DNA of 40,366 bases, taken from contig CADAOD010000030.1 of assembly GCA_902789415.1 (NCBI GenBank), forward strand, positions 1-40,366. Reading direction: 5' to 3'. Below the pieces are notes generated by a model. That model was not told where the DNA came from. It made no database searches and worked only from the letters and a program-made list of their open reading frames with translations. Source of the DNA: an uncultured Prevotellaceae bacterium (GTDB lineage: Bacteria > Bacteroidota > Bacteroidia > Bacteroidales > Bacteroidaceae). Shown in pieces: positions 1 to 7,648 of the stretch; the first letter of the stretch is position 1; the number at the start of each line of letters is the position of its first letter. Position numbers and translations under genes: made by a program.

Positions 1-1
1 C

Positions 2-103
2 GGTACCAACGACCCGCTTCGTCCCACTATCGAGCTCCGTGTGGGCTACGGTGCCGTACTGGCTGGCGACATTGCCGCACAGATAGACGCTTACATACAA
101 TAA
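2..103 (+). CDS. C-terminal end of an unidentified protein (5' end outside window)
   Basis: An open frame runs in from the left edge and ends at TAA 101-103, leaving 33 residues (starts GTNDPLRPTIELRVGY, ends DAYIQ). It has the GC-richer codon use of the core genes rather than the AT-rich use of the island that follows. A hairpin terminator follows directly, which supports this being a real gene end. The fragment is too short for me to recognise the family, and no function is claimed. Confidence 0.6.
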   Translation, partial: GTNDPLRPTIELRVGYGAVLAGDIAAQIDAYIQ

Positions 104-127
104 AGGGAGTACATAACTGCACTCCCT
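104..127 (+). terminator. Hairpin terminator after the left-edge gene
   Basis: AGGGAGT (104-110) pairs perfectly with ACTCCCT (121-127) around a 10-nt loop, followed by GATTTCTTTATTATT. It begins at the stop codon of the left-edge gene. Read on the minus strand the hairpin is followed by TTTATTG, so it may also end the leftward operon finishing at 214. Its ACTCCCTGATT tail resembles the terminator at 9435-9467 on the other side of the island. Confidence 0.7.
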
Positions 128-145
128 GATTTCTTTATTATTCAA

Positions 146-169
146 AATGTACTAATGTACCAATGTACC
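146..169. repeat. Three tandem 8-bp units (AATGTACY)
   Basis: AATGTACT, AATGTACC and AATGTACC follow each other at 146-153, 154-161 and 162-169, followed by ATTG. Phase-shifted, the unit reads GTACYAAT. It has the same period and the same GTACCA core as the GTACCAGC units at 10485-10516 and 10669-10700 beyond the other end of the island. Confidence 0.7.
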
Positions 170-213
170 ATTGTTAGTGGGGTATGAAAACTTCCTCAAT
201 AATATACTCTGTT

Positions 214-816
214 TTACAAAAGAAGCTCTATTGCTTTAACTGCCACCTCTTTTGTTATGCCATCCCATGGGTTGGTCGCTACAAGGTGATCTTTCTGCAT
301 CAACAGGAAGTCGCTCGTGTCATCGTCGATGATGGCGTATCTATACGAGAGTGGGTTCTGACAAGCATTAAGTCGTAGCCATTCATATATTTCTATACCT
401 CTAGTACCGTAGGGATAAACAGAATAGCTGTTGCTTTGACCTGGCACATGAGAGGCAAACATTACCTTTTCTAGTCCTGGAATCATACTATAGACGGTTC
501 CAGGTAGCTTACGTTTCTTCCAAAGTAGGTTCATCCAATCCCAACCTTTAAATCGCCACGAGGATGAGATAATGAGTTTGGTATCTGGCACACTTTCCAA
601 AATGAGTTTCAGGTTTGCTACTGCTTCTGGATCAAATAGGTCTCCATCCTCGTCACAATCGTTCATGTCATTATTTACTAGATAATTGCCATAACGATTA
701 GTATTGAGGACACCGTCTATGTCCAGAAACAGATATCTTTCCAATTTATCTGTCATTGCTTTTTTATTTCTATTACGTAAATATCTTTCTCTGTAGCGAT
801 TAATTAATATGCTCAT
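214..816 (-). CDS. HAD-superfamily phosphatase-like protein (SAK RNA-repair-type HAD)
   Basis: The 200-residue protein has the HAD catalytic motif I, LFLDIDGVLNT, with the nucleophile and acid/base pair at D32 and D34. It also has a motif II-like LIISSSWR (81-88) and an acidic motif IV, IIDDDTSD (162-169). The short cap and the ISSSWR block match the HAD domain found in 'Swiss Army Knife' RNA-repair proteins and phage 5'(3')-nucleotidase-like HADs, so a 3'- or 5'-end phosphatase role on nucleotides or RNA is an inference. ATG 814-816 lies 9 bp from the upstream stop. M21 (ATG 754-756) right before the domain is an equally possible start. It is last in the operon 2127-214, driven by a palindrome-bearing promoter. 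No signal peptide is seen. Confidence 0.8.
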   Translation of the reverse strand: MSILINRYRERYLRNRNKKAMTDKLERYLFLDIDGVLNTNRYGNYLVNNDMNDCDEDGDLFDPEAVANLKLILESVPDTKLIISSSWRFKGWDWMNLLWKKRKLPGTVYSMIPGLEKVMFASHVPGQSNSYSVYPYGTRGIEIYEWLRLNACQNPLSYRYAIIDDDTSDFLLMQKDHLVATNPWDGITKEVAVKAIELLL

Positions 817-825
817 TTGATGTTA

Positions 826-1419
826 TTATATCAAGATTGTGTTTTGGGGATGATTACGACGATAGTTTACTAATTGCCTGTTTTCTCTAACAAGTTCGCT
901 TGCCATTTTGTATACACCAATCGCATCTTTAGCCATCTGCCCTTTATCGTCTATAAAACTAGCAGACAACGAGATTGTGATATATGTGATCCCTTTATCT
1001 ACTATCTTTATATCAACCTCTACATCCCAAAGTGGATTATGAGTTATATACTGGCATGTGATCCTGTCGTTTAAAACTGTCCATTGTGGCTTTAACACAG
1101 CTATGCCATATTTCTCCATTTCTTTAGTAATACCTAAGAATGAATCTGATAAGCTGTTTGGAAATGAAGAAAACTCCATTTCTACTGTTATTTGGGTGAT
1201 GTTAAATCCTTTAAGGAATAGGGTAGCCCTTGTTAAATATTGGGTGCCGTCATCATTGATGGTGTTCGTATACTCCCCCTCATTTGTTTGTCCCCATTCT
1301 TCTGATGTAATACCTTTTTGAGCTAATATGTCACGTCGCTCATCATTGCCGTCGCCTAGCATCACGTCAAAAATAGACAGATTACCATTCGTTATATTGA
1401 AAAAATATTCTAACCACAT
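826..1419 (-). CDS. Hypothetical protein, 197 aa
   Basis: I do not recognise this protein. It is soluble-looking with no signal peptide or membrane segment. The middle alternates hydrophobic and polar residues (for example QITVEMEF and VEVDIKIVDKGITYITISL), which suggests a beta-rich fold, followed by a helical tail with basic and polar residues. Translation starts at ATG 1417-1419, 12 bp after the upstream stop, and the next gene begins 9 bp after its own stop. It is therefore the middle gene of a three-gene operon. Codon use is AT-rich like the rest of the island. Confidence 0.7.
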   Translation of the reverse strand: MWLEYFFNITNGNLSIFDVMLGDGNDERRDILAQKGITSEEWGQTNEGEYTNTINDDGTQYLTRATLFLKGFNITQITVEMEFSSFPNSLSDSFLGITKEMEKYGIAVLKPQWTVLNDRITCQYITHNPLWDVEVDIKIVDKGITYITISLSASFIDDKGQMAKDAIGVYKMASELVRENRQLVNYRRNHPQNTILI

Positions 1420-1431
1420 AATTCTACTTAT

Positions 1432-2127
1432 TTAAAAAATAATACCACAATGGTATTTAAACAGTACTTCTTCTTCAAAATCTTCTAATAGATACACCCT
1501 ATTATTAAAAAAGAAAATTTTTGCGTTCTCTCTAACCAATCCTTGCCATTTATTCCAATAACAACAAGATACAACTGCCTGCGCCCCCTCTATATTGACC
1601 CAAGGCGACACATCTGTATCAAAGTCTTTAAATATGAGGTTCTGATCCTTATCATACAAACGCTTTTTGTTCTTTAGTTGATCAAGAGAGAATATTAGTT
1701 CTCGTTTGGTATAATACAATCCCCCTGAAAAAGGCAATAACGTTTTAGCTATGCTTAGTAGATAGACTTGCCATGCTCCCATAGCTGTTTGATCTATTGT
1801 GAGATGGTTGAATAGGTCGAAAATAAATCGCAGATAGCGCATGTTCTGGTAATGGTATACCATTCCATCATGCCTATATGGACGTTTTATAATCGGCTCC
1901 TCATCTCCCTGATAACAATGAAACCAGGATTGGTCACAAGTATTTGTTAACCAATTGTCTGTTGGTGGCTCTTCGATGTAAATACCCAAATGAAAGCCTG
2001 GATCCGGATGTACACAGTCAAGAATGTCAAGAATATGAGCCACATCCTCAGGGTGGAACAAATCTAGCATATTAAGCGTTTCGATATATGCCCTTCCTAC
2101 TTCTATTAGTTGCTCTGTCTGTTTCAT
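1432..2127 (-). CDS. Hypothetical protein, 231 aa, first gene of the leftward operon
   Basis: I do not recognise this protein. The frame is open further upstream to 2265, but that extension runs through the promoter and palindrome. I chose ATG 2125-2127 (MKQTEQLIEVGRAYIETL), which lies about 25 nt downstream of a clear TATCTTTG -7 box. The product is rich in aromatic residues and Cys, with no signal peptide and only one mildly hydrophobic stretch (around MGAWQVYLLSIAKTLLPF). It heads an operon with the 197-aa protein and the HAD protein. It shares a bidirectional regulatory region with the divergent DUF1835-like gene. Confidence 0.7.
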   Translation of the reverse strand: MKQTEQLIEVGRAYIETLNMLDLFHPEDVAHILDILDCVHPDPGFHLGIYIEEPPTDNWLTNTCDQSWFHCYQGDEEPIIKRPYRHDGMVYHYQNMRYLRFIFDLFNHLTIDQTAMGAWQVYLLSIAKTLLPFSGGLYYTKRELIFSLDQLKNKKRLYDKDQNLIFKDFDTDVSPWVNIEGAQAVVSCCYWNKWQGLVRENAKIFFFNNRVYLLEDFEEEVLFKYHCGIIF

Positions 2128-2151
2128 ATTTATACATAATGTCCTTTGTTG

Positions 2152-2181
2152 CAAAGATAACAAATGATCTTTATGATGCAA
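2152..2181 (-). promoter_or_regulatory. Promoter of the leftward three-gene operon
   Basis: On the minus strand, TTG (2181-2179), 19 nt, then TATCTTTG (2159-2152). This is the standard Bacteroidota -33/-7 pair. The palindrome at 2195-2207 ends 13 nt upstream of TTG. Confidence 0.8.
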
Positions 2182-2194
2182 TTTTTTTTTGTTT

Positions 2195-2207
2195 TGCAAG
2201 CCTTGCA
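2195..2207. promoter_or_regulatory. Shared operator palindrome TGCAAGCCTTGCA
   Basis: TGCAAG-C-CTTGCA is a perfect inverted repeat around one centre base, in an A/T-rich flank. It sits between two divergent promoters: 13 nt from the minus-strand -33 TTG and 14 nt from the plus-strand -33 TTG. Copies with the same spacing occur at 6572-6584, 9415-9427 and, degenerate, 8893-8905. The placement upstream of -33 favours an activator. The binding protein is not identified. Confidence 0.85.
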
Positions 2208-2221
2208 TTTTTAGAGGATGA

Positions 2222-2251
2222 TTGTTTTTACAGAAATAATTGTTATCTTTG
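2222..2251 (+). promoter_or_regulatory. Promoter of the DUF1835-like gene
   Basis: TTG (2222-2224), 19 nt, then TATCTTTG (2244-2251), about 28 nt before ATG 2279. The operator 2195-2207 ends 14 nt upstream of TTG. Confidence 0.8.
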
Positions 2252-2278
2252 TAGCCAAATAACAATTATCGCGTCAAT

Positions 2279-3112
2279 ATGAAGAAAACTTTGCATATCG
2301 GTGACAATGTATCTTGGGAAGGGTGTATGAAATATATTATGCCATCTGTTGCCCCAAGAGATAGCTACGATATCATGGGCTTCAATTATTCTTTTTGTAC
2401 ATCATGTATGCCTAAGAACCTTTCTATGGAAGAATTAGAACGTTGCTTGAAAGGTACATTTACAAACTTGTATAATGACAGTGTTCTTAGATTTGCTTAT
2501 ATAAAATTGAGCGACTATGACAAGATAGTTGTTTGGCACACATTTGACTCCAATTCTTTATTACTTCTATATTTCTTCAGTACAATTGTTGAAGGTGATT
2601 TGTATCACTGCCTTATTCATGGAGAGGATAAAGACATGAAGACAGGGTCAGCAGCGCCTGAAGATTTGAAAGAGGGTGTGAATCGTATACAATTACTCTC
2701 ACGTGAAGAAAGAATAATGTTTAATGAGATATATTCTTCTTTGTCAGATACAGAGGGTATCCCCAAAATAGCAGAAGGTTTACAGATTATATGTAAGTCA
2801 AAAGAGTTTGTAAAGGGACTCATACTGAGGAACATTGTAAAATCTCCCCAATCTTATGCACGAATTATTGGTGAGACTATAGCTCTATTCCCCAAAGAAT
2901 ATCTCTTCGATCCTATATATCTGGAATGCCTTATACTTGAAATGATTGAAGATGGTACGTTAACACCTGTGAGAATCGCGAGAGATGCTTCAAAGAGGCC
3001 ATACCCCATAGGTGGTTTCTATAATAGGGCATATCTATATAAGGGTGAGGATATGGAGAAATGGTATGGATTCTCCGTAATTAAAAATCATAACAATAAT
3101 GCTACAGTATAA
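2279..3112 (+). CDS. DUF1835-like protein, 277 aa
   Basis: The N-terminal part (MKKTLHIGDNVSWEG, then a hydrophobic IVVWHTFDSNSLLLLYFF block near residues 83-100) resembles the DUF1835 fold, with its 'lHivnGD' start and 'LW..D...LL' core. The match is by eye only. The second half is helical and unassigned. The gene is the only island unit transcribed rightward together with the Mrr-like gene 90 bp downstream. It shares its operator with the divergent operon. No signal peptide or membrane helix is seen. Biochemical function is unknown. Confidence 0.65.
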   Translation: MKKTLHIGDNVSWEGCMKYIMPSVAPRDSYDIMGFNYSFCTSCMPKNLSMEELERCLKGTFTNLYNDSVLRFAYIKLSDYDKIVVWHTFDSNSLLLLYFFSTIVEGDLYHCLIHGEDKDMKTGSAAPEDLKEGVNRIQLLSREERIMFNEIYSSLSDTEGIPKIAEGLQIICKSKEFVKGLILRNIVKSPQSYARIIGETIALFPKEYLFDPIYLECLILEMIEDGTLTPVRIARDASKRPYPIGGFYNRAYLYKGEDMEKWYGFSVIKNHNNNATV

Positions 3113-3202
3113 TTATTTTTTGCTAAAGTTTCTAAAAAACTATTATGGGTTGAGCGTTATTCCTAATTATTTGATTCCTTTGTGTAATTAATTGAATTAA
3201 AG

Positions 3203-4546
3203 ATGCTTAATATTTATATTCCTAAAGAACCTCTATTGAAAGACTATGGGATTTCTGAAAGAGAAATACCAGAGATTGAGGAGGCTATCATTCGACCTGT
3301 TAAAGTTGGTCGTTCTCGCGAAGACGTATTAAAATTCATCTCTAAATGGCTTACTTTTTTTGTTATATACACTTTATCTGTCATTGTTTCGTGGAAGATT
3401 AAGGGTTTTGATTCATTATGGTTATCCCTATTTTATACAGCATGTGTATTTAGTACCATTCTCATCCCTGGATTAATCTTTTTTATTATTAACACAATAT
3501 TAGAGCACGCGATCCCACATAAACTCATTTATGATACAAAAGATGTTTATGATGAAATGTCACATGCAATGATGAATAGGAAAAACAGTTTGTCTTCCTA
3601 TAAACTCGCACATGCTAGTTGGCAAAAAGATATTGATAGAATAAATATTGACTATCCAAATGCGACAAAGATAATACCAACAGATACCAGTATCCAAGAC
3701 ATAATGTACAAATGGCATGAGCTGCAATACGTTTGCTGGTGCATAAAAAATGTTTTTATGCCAGAGTTTAAGACCATAGTTGAAAATGCAGATAATAATG
3801 AAGCAAATAGAAGAAATGAAGACTGGTGGAAGTGTCTTTCACCATATGAATTTGAAAAGGAAACTGGTAAATGGTTCTTAAATAAAGGGTATAAAGTGAA
3901 AGTTACCCAAGCAAATATTGATGGAGGGGTTGATATAATAGTTTCAAAAGAGGGCGTTAAATCTTATGTTCAATGCAAGCATTATAAAGATCTAGTTCCT
4001 GTTAATGTGGTTAGAGAATTAAAAGGAGTTATGTCTATTGATAACGTGGCATCTGGATATCTTGTATGTATAAATGGATGTACAACGGGAGCACACGAGT
4101 TCGCAAAAAAATCGAATATATTTGTTTTAACCATAAAAGACCTTGTAAACGGTAGTTACGAGTATTATAATGTTCTACGTGAATTTAAAGATGCCGAAAG
4201 TGAAAATATTTCACTTTTTAAATATGGAGAATATAGTATTTTTAAATTTGCAATAAAAAATTTAGAAGATGCTGAAACTACTATAAAGAATATGATGACA
4301 TGGCTTTTAAATAGAGAAGGAAGGGCATTCGGTATATTCAAATGTTACAGCTTTTATATTATTGTATATTCTTTTGTTTCTAGTTTAAAAAGGTTGAATA
4401 ATGTTTGTCTTGTTTATGATGCTGTGTCTGGGGAAAAAATATACATAGGAAATACCAATAATACAAAACGAGTAGATGATATGTCTCACAACTCTACTAG
4501 AATGAAATATCCAAGGGGGAAATGGCGTGGTTATAAGAGATGGTAA
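3203..4546 (+). CDS. Membrane-anchored Mrr-type restriction endonuclease-like protein
   Basis: This 447-aa protein has two predicted membrane helices (about 48-66 and 72-100) and a helical linker. A PD-(D/E)xK Mrr_cat domain spans about 208-315: EFEKETGKWFLNKGYKV, then NIDGGVDIIV with D240 and D244, then YVQCKHYKD giving the Q257-x-K259 signature. Mrr-type domains cleave DNA, often modified or foreign DNA. The membrane anchor suggests it works at the cell envelope, perhaps on incoming DNA (inference). The C-terminal 120 residues are unassigned. ATG 3203 follows a weak ATTCCTTTG -7-like box. Cotranscription with the gene upstream (90-bp gap) is also possible. Confidence 0.82.
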   Translation: MLNIYIPKEPLLKDYGISEREIPEIEEAIIRPVKVGRSREDVLKFISKWLTFFVIYTLSVIVSWKIKGFDSLWLSLFYTACVFSTILIPGLIFFIINTILEHAIPHKLIYDTKDVYDEMSHAMMNRKNSLSSYKLAHASWQKDIDRINIDYPNATKIIPTDTSIQDIMYKWHELQYVCWCIKNVFMPEFKTIVENADNNEANRRNEDWWKCLSPYEFEKETGKWFLNKGYKVKVTQANIDGGVDIIVSKEGVKSYVQCKHYKDLVPVNVVRELKGVMSIDNVASGYLVCINGCTTGAHEFAKKSNIFVLTIKDLVNGSYEYYNVLREFKDAESENISLFKYGEYSIFKFAIKNLEDAETTIKNMMTWLLNREGRAFGIFKCYSFYIIVYSFVSSLKRLNNVCLVYDAVSGEKIYIGNTNNTKRVDDMSHNSTRMKYPRGKWRGYKRW

Positions 4547-4730
4547 AATCCTTGATGATAAGTCATCATGTGATAATGAAACAAAAACTTTATTAATTTT
4601 GGAAAGTGAGGTGACGAGAGACCATGGAGGAAATCTGTTCTCACAATAATATGTCCCGGTTACGGATTAAGCGATTCATTTTTGTGGCAGAGATAGGAGA
4701 GTGACAAGTTTTTCTATACCGAATAGTTCA

Positions 4731-5825
4731 CTAATCATTAGCAAGTGCTAATTCATATGCTTTTTGCATCTTTCTATTTGCATCGCCCTTCATCAGATTG
4801 TCAAACTTTGTTTCATCAGATTTGTAATTGGCATAGTTCTGAAAATATGTGGTAATTCCGTTTATCAGCCACATGGCCGATCCTTTGTCATTGCTATCTT
4901 GACCAATGCCAGCCTCCACGATATCACGCATATTATTAATTCTTTTGATACCACTGTTACTTATTCCGGCATCATATACATTCTTTGATTTCTTGTAGAT
5001 TTCAAGATCATCGTCCTCGTAAACTACCTTTGCGAGGATATGCATCAGTTCTTGTTCTGCCAGCTTAATGTTCTGTAGATGATGAAACTCTTCCTCAAGC
5101 GAATTCTTATAGATGTCGTACATGTTGAGAGTCTTGTAAACGAACTCTGCATTCTTGGTTTCTCTTAGATCGAGCCGTTCCATGATATTACGTGAATGAC
5201 GTAGAGAAAGTTTTCCTGAATTGTTCCTCAAAGCAAGATTCAGAGTGTTGTTACATACCACTCTTATTGGAGTAACTACACAGTTGACAGCACCAGTTCC
5301 GTCATGCGATGTGGTGAATACAACGTACATCTCCACTCGATCATTGCCCTTGTTGTCAAGAATGATTTTTTCTGGAAACTTTGCTGTAATGAACACTCGT
5401 TCTCCTTCACCAAGTACACCTGCTGTCTCTATCACAGGAGTGTGTTCGCTGTCTGATAGTTTACCTGTCACAAGTGTGTCGATGAAATTGAAGGCATCTT
5501 CATTCTGCACGATTCCATAGTTCTCAGTAACAATTCCTAGTATTTTATGAGTATCCAGGCGCATTGTAGCCATATATTTAGGAACGATAGCGTTGCTGAG
5601 TTGGAGAGCCATAACACTGCCATATTCCATTTCGCGTTGGATATCGGGAGTTAGTGCAGCTAAAGGCTGTAGTGCTACCTTGTAATCTGCATTGCAACCA
5701 CGAAGAGCCTCTTGTACAGTAAGAGGTCTGTCATATACCTTGCCCAATCTATGCCATGCTCTGTGCTTGAGCCCATTTTCTACAAAACTGGCTTGCCCTT
5801 CTCTAATTTCAATATTGTGTCCCAT
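4731..5825 (-). CDS. DUF932 / TIGR03299-type phage- or plasmid-like protein
   Basis: The 364-residue protein resembles the DUF932 family (TIGR03299, 'phage/plasmid-like protein'). It starts MGHNIEIREGQASF and has the typical AWHRLGKVYDRPLTVQEAL block, then VPKYMATMR and a GTGAVNCVVTPIRVVCNNTL block. The family is common on phages and plasmids and its biochemical role is not established. I chose ATG 5823-5825 over the TTG two codons earlier. It lies 20 bp after the VWA gene and shares its operon and operator-bearing promoter. A 184-bp gap with no gene separates its 3' end from the convergent Mrr-like gene. Confidence 0.85.
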   Translation of the reverse strand: MGHNIEIREGQASFVENGLKHRAWHRLGKVYDRPLTVQEALRGCNADYKVALQPLAALTPDIQREMEYGSVMALQLSNAIVPKYMATMRLDTHKILGIVTENYGIVQNEDAFNFIDTLVTGKLSDSEHTPVIETAGVLGEGERVFITAKFPEKIILDNKGNDRVEMYVVFTTSHDGTGAVNCVVTPIRVVCNNTLNLALRNNSGKLSLRHSRNIMERLDLRETKNAEFVYKTLNMYDIYKNSLEEEFHHLQNIKLAEQELMHILAKVVYEDDDLEIYKKSKNVYDAGISNSGIKRINNMRDIVEAGIGQDSNDKGSAMWLINGITTYFQNYANYKSDETKFDNLMKGDANRKMQKAYELALAND

Positions 5826-5845
5826 AATCAAATACTTTTATGTTA

Positions 5846-6499
5846 TTACTTCTTATCGTCAAAATAGTCATCTTCCTCAATCATACATGCTTTCCCCATT
5901 TTTTTATAGCGATGTACCTTTTCCATAAATCGGCTACGTGATCGCCTTTCTGTAAGAAACATCTCAGCAGATCCTTCTTCTGTTTCTTCGAAAGCCAAAG
6001 TGTTGCGAATACCCATGGAACCTGCCACTTTTTCTACATCCTGATTAGCGCCAATGTAGGTAAATGTCCAACCTTCATGACGTAGTTCTTCTACAAGCGA
6101 TTTGATTTGAGGACCAGACCAGTGAATAGACGCATTCTCATAGCCATCAGTGATTACTGTAACTAACACTCTGTCTTCTTCTGTTTTTTTTCTTTTTAAC
6201 TCAGAGATCATTTCACCCATAGCGTCGTAGAGCGCAGTGCAACCACCAGCTACATAATCTTCTTTGGTGATTTCCTTTACATCGTCGATTGAGGTGACGG
6301 AATACTTAACATTCAGATAGTCTTTGCCTGAGTTGAATGAGGCAAGTGTTAGAAACTGACTTAACTCAGGGTGATTCTCCTGACAAATGCGAATTGTCTG
6401 GATAGTTTCGTTGACACCACTGAGAGCCTGATTGTAAATACTTACCATTGAGCCCGAGGCATCAAGGATAATGAGATTGATAATTCTTTTAATTTCCAT
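5846..6499 (-). CDS. von Willebrand factor A (VWA) domain protein, 217 aa
   Basis: The protein is essentially one VWA domain with an intact MIDAS metal site: D13-x-S15-x-S17 in ILDASGSM, T88 in GGCTALYDAM and D118 in VITDGYEN. There is no signal peptide, so it should act in the cytoplasm. Such VWA proteins are metal-dependent protein-binding modules, often paired with ATPases or nucleases in stress and conflict systems. The charged tail (RRSRSRFMEKVHRYKKMGKA) could contact nucleic acid or a partner (inference). It is the first gene of a two-gene operon with DUF932 and is preceded by a palindrome-bearing promoter. Confidence 0.88.
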   Translation of the reverse strand: MEIKRIINLIILDASGSMVSIYNQALSGVNETIQTIRICQENHPELSQFLTLASFNSGKDYLNVKYSVTSIDDVKEITKEDYVAGGCTALYDAMGEMISELKRKKTEEDRVLVTVITDGYENASIHWSGPQIKSLVEELRHEGWTFTYIGANQDVEKVAGSMGIRNTLAFEETEEGSAEMFLTERRSRSRFMEKVHRYKKMGKACMIEEDDYFDDKK

Positions 6500-6528
6500 A
6501 ATCTTTGCTTTTTTAATTAATCACAGTG

Positions 6529-6584
6529 CAAAGATATGGCAATTATCAATTGAAAACAAGTAAAATAGAAATGCAAGGCTTGCA
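6529..6584 (-). promoter_or_regulatory. Promoter and operator of the VWA-DUF932 operon
   Basis: On the minus strand: operator TGCAAGCCTTGCA (6584-6572), 12 nt, TTG (6559-6557), 20 nt, TATCTTTG (6536-6529). The operator-to--7 distance is 35 nt, the same as in the other island promoters. The operator lies 4 bp from the terminator of the upstream unit. Confidence 0.85.
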
Positions 6585-6588
6585 AGAC

Positions 6589-6632
6589 AATACAACAAAG
6601 GAGGGTATGTATTTGCCCTCCTTTGTTGTATT
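6589..6632 (-). terminator. Strong hairpin after the ArdC/ImmA-like gene
   Basis: AATACAACAAAGGAGGG (6589-6605) and CCCTCCTTTGTTGTATT (6616-6632) form a perfect 17-bp stem around a 10-nt loop. It lies just downstream of the minus-strand gene ending at 6647. It insulates that unit from the promoter that follows. Confidence 0.8.
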
Positions 6633-6646
6633 AGCACATTAGGGAT

Positions 6647-7648
6647 TTAGAAAGCCTCTTTTGCAGCTTCTTCCTTTTCTTTTCTTATAAGTTCTTTTTC
6701 TTTGTCGACCTTTTCTTTAAAGGCTTTGTCTTTTTTATATAATAGGCATCTGGTTACTTCTCTGTTGCCTTTTATTATCTGCTCAATTAGGTCGACAGCA
6801 TCAAAGATACGCTCAATATCTACGGGGGGGATTTCTTCGTTATCATTTATGTAAGTAGCCAGATATTCCATAGAATGGGTATGTATGCCTATACGTGAGC
6901 ATACTAGATATGAGACCGTTTCGGCTTCAAACTCCTTTACCAATTCTGTATAAGAACGATCTTTAAACCATGGATATGCTAGATGTTGGCAGAAAAGATG
7001 CCCCAATTCATGAAAGATACTGGCCAACTGTGCTGCTTTATTTGAACCAGCTCTTACACTTAATAAGAAGTGGCAATTATGATTTACAGTGTGTTCTTTG
7101 TTTAGTCTTACATTAATTTCTTCTGAGTTGTCGATTCTTATCTGAGCCTGTATTTCTGAGCCAACAACATAATTGCTGTGATATGCTATACCATATTTAC
7201 TCAAATTATCTTCAAGATTTGCAAGATAAAACCAAACATCAGATTTACATTCTGCTTTGTGGCGATTTATAATTTGTTCTATGATATAGTTGTCATCTTC
7301 TTTATTATATTTACCAATTGGCTTCGTGTCATATATGTCAAACAAAAATTCTACAGGATAAAATGGCAAAAGGATTATAACAGGCCTTGCATTAGGTTTA
7401 ATCTTTCTATCATATAACTCGGCCCATTTCTTTACTGTTAGTACCATTTTTGCACCAGGACGCTGTTGCTCAACTAAAGCTGCATTATACACGCCCAAAT
7501 ATGGGAAACTGGCATAAAAGTTCAGCATCCTCATGAACTCACGACTTTTGCGATACCGCTTTACATCTTGGAAGAGGCGGTTAATTGACGCAATCTCTTT
7601 CTCTCGGTCATTCTTTTCAAAAAGATCCTGTTGTTTTACTTCACTCAT
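6647..7648 (-). CDS. ArdC/ImmA-IrrE-like zinc metallopeptidase
   Basis: The 333-residue protein has an N-terminal region like the ArdC antirestriction family (FMRMLNFYASFPYLGVYNAAL, RPGAKMVLTVKKWAELYDRKI, ARPVIILLP). Then comes a zinc-peptidase site, FHELGHLFCQH (H213, E214, H217), with a downstream EFEAETVSYLV block (E241 or E243 as third ligand). ImmA/IrrE-type peptidases cleave regulators to switch phage, ICE or stress genes. ArdC proteins bind ssDNA and protect it. I chose ATG 7646-7648: it overlaps the upstream stop as ATGA and is preceded by GGAGGAGGAAG, a rare strong Shine-Dalgarno for this phylum. An ATG five codons earlier also exists. The C-terminus is a Lys/Glu-rich helix. Confidence 0.85.
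   Translation of the reverse strand: MSEVKQQDLFEKNDREKEIASINRLFQDVKRYRKSREFMRMLNFYASFPYLGVYNAALVEQQRPGAKMVLTVKKWAELYDRKIKPNARPVIILLPFYPVEFLFDIYDTKPIGKYNKEDDNYIIEQIINRHKAECKSDVWFYLANLEDNLSKYGIAYHSNYVVGSEIQAQIRIDNSEEINVRLNKEHTVNHNCHFLLSVRAGSNKAAQLASIFHELGHLFCQHLAYPWFKDRSYTELVKEFEAETVSYLVCSRIGIHTHSMEYLATYINDNEEIPPVDIERIFDAVDLIEQIIKGNREVTRCLLYKKDKAFKEKVDKEKELIRKEKEEAAKEAF

Noticed and set aside
184-378. 64-codon plus-strand frame
   Set aside because: It is antisense to the 3' end of the HAD gene and has no promoter or known features.
4547-4730. Possible small RNA or terminator in the gap after the Mrr-like gene
   Set aside because: Only a weak TGATGA...TCATCA hairpin (4553-4568) without a T-run is visible, so nothing is claimed.
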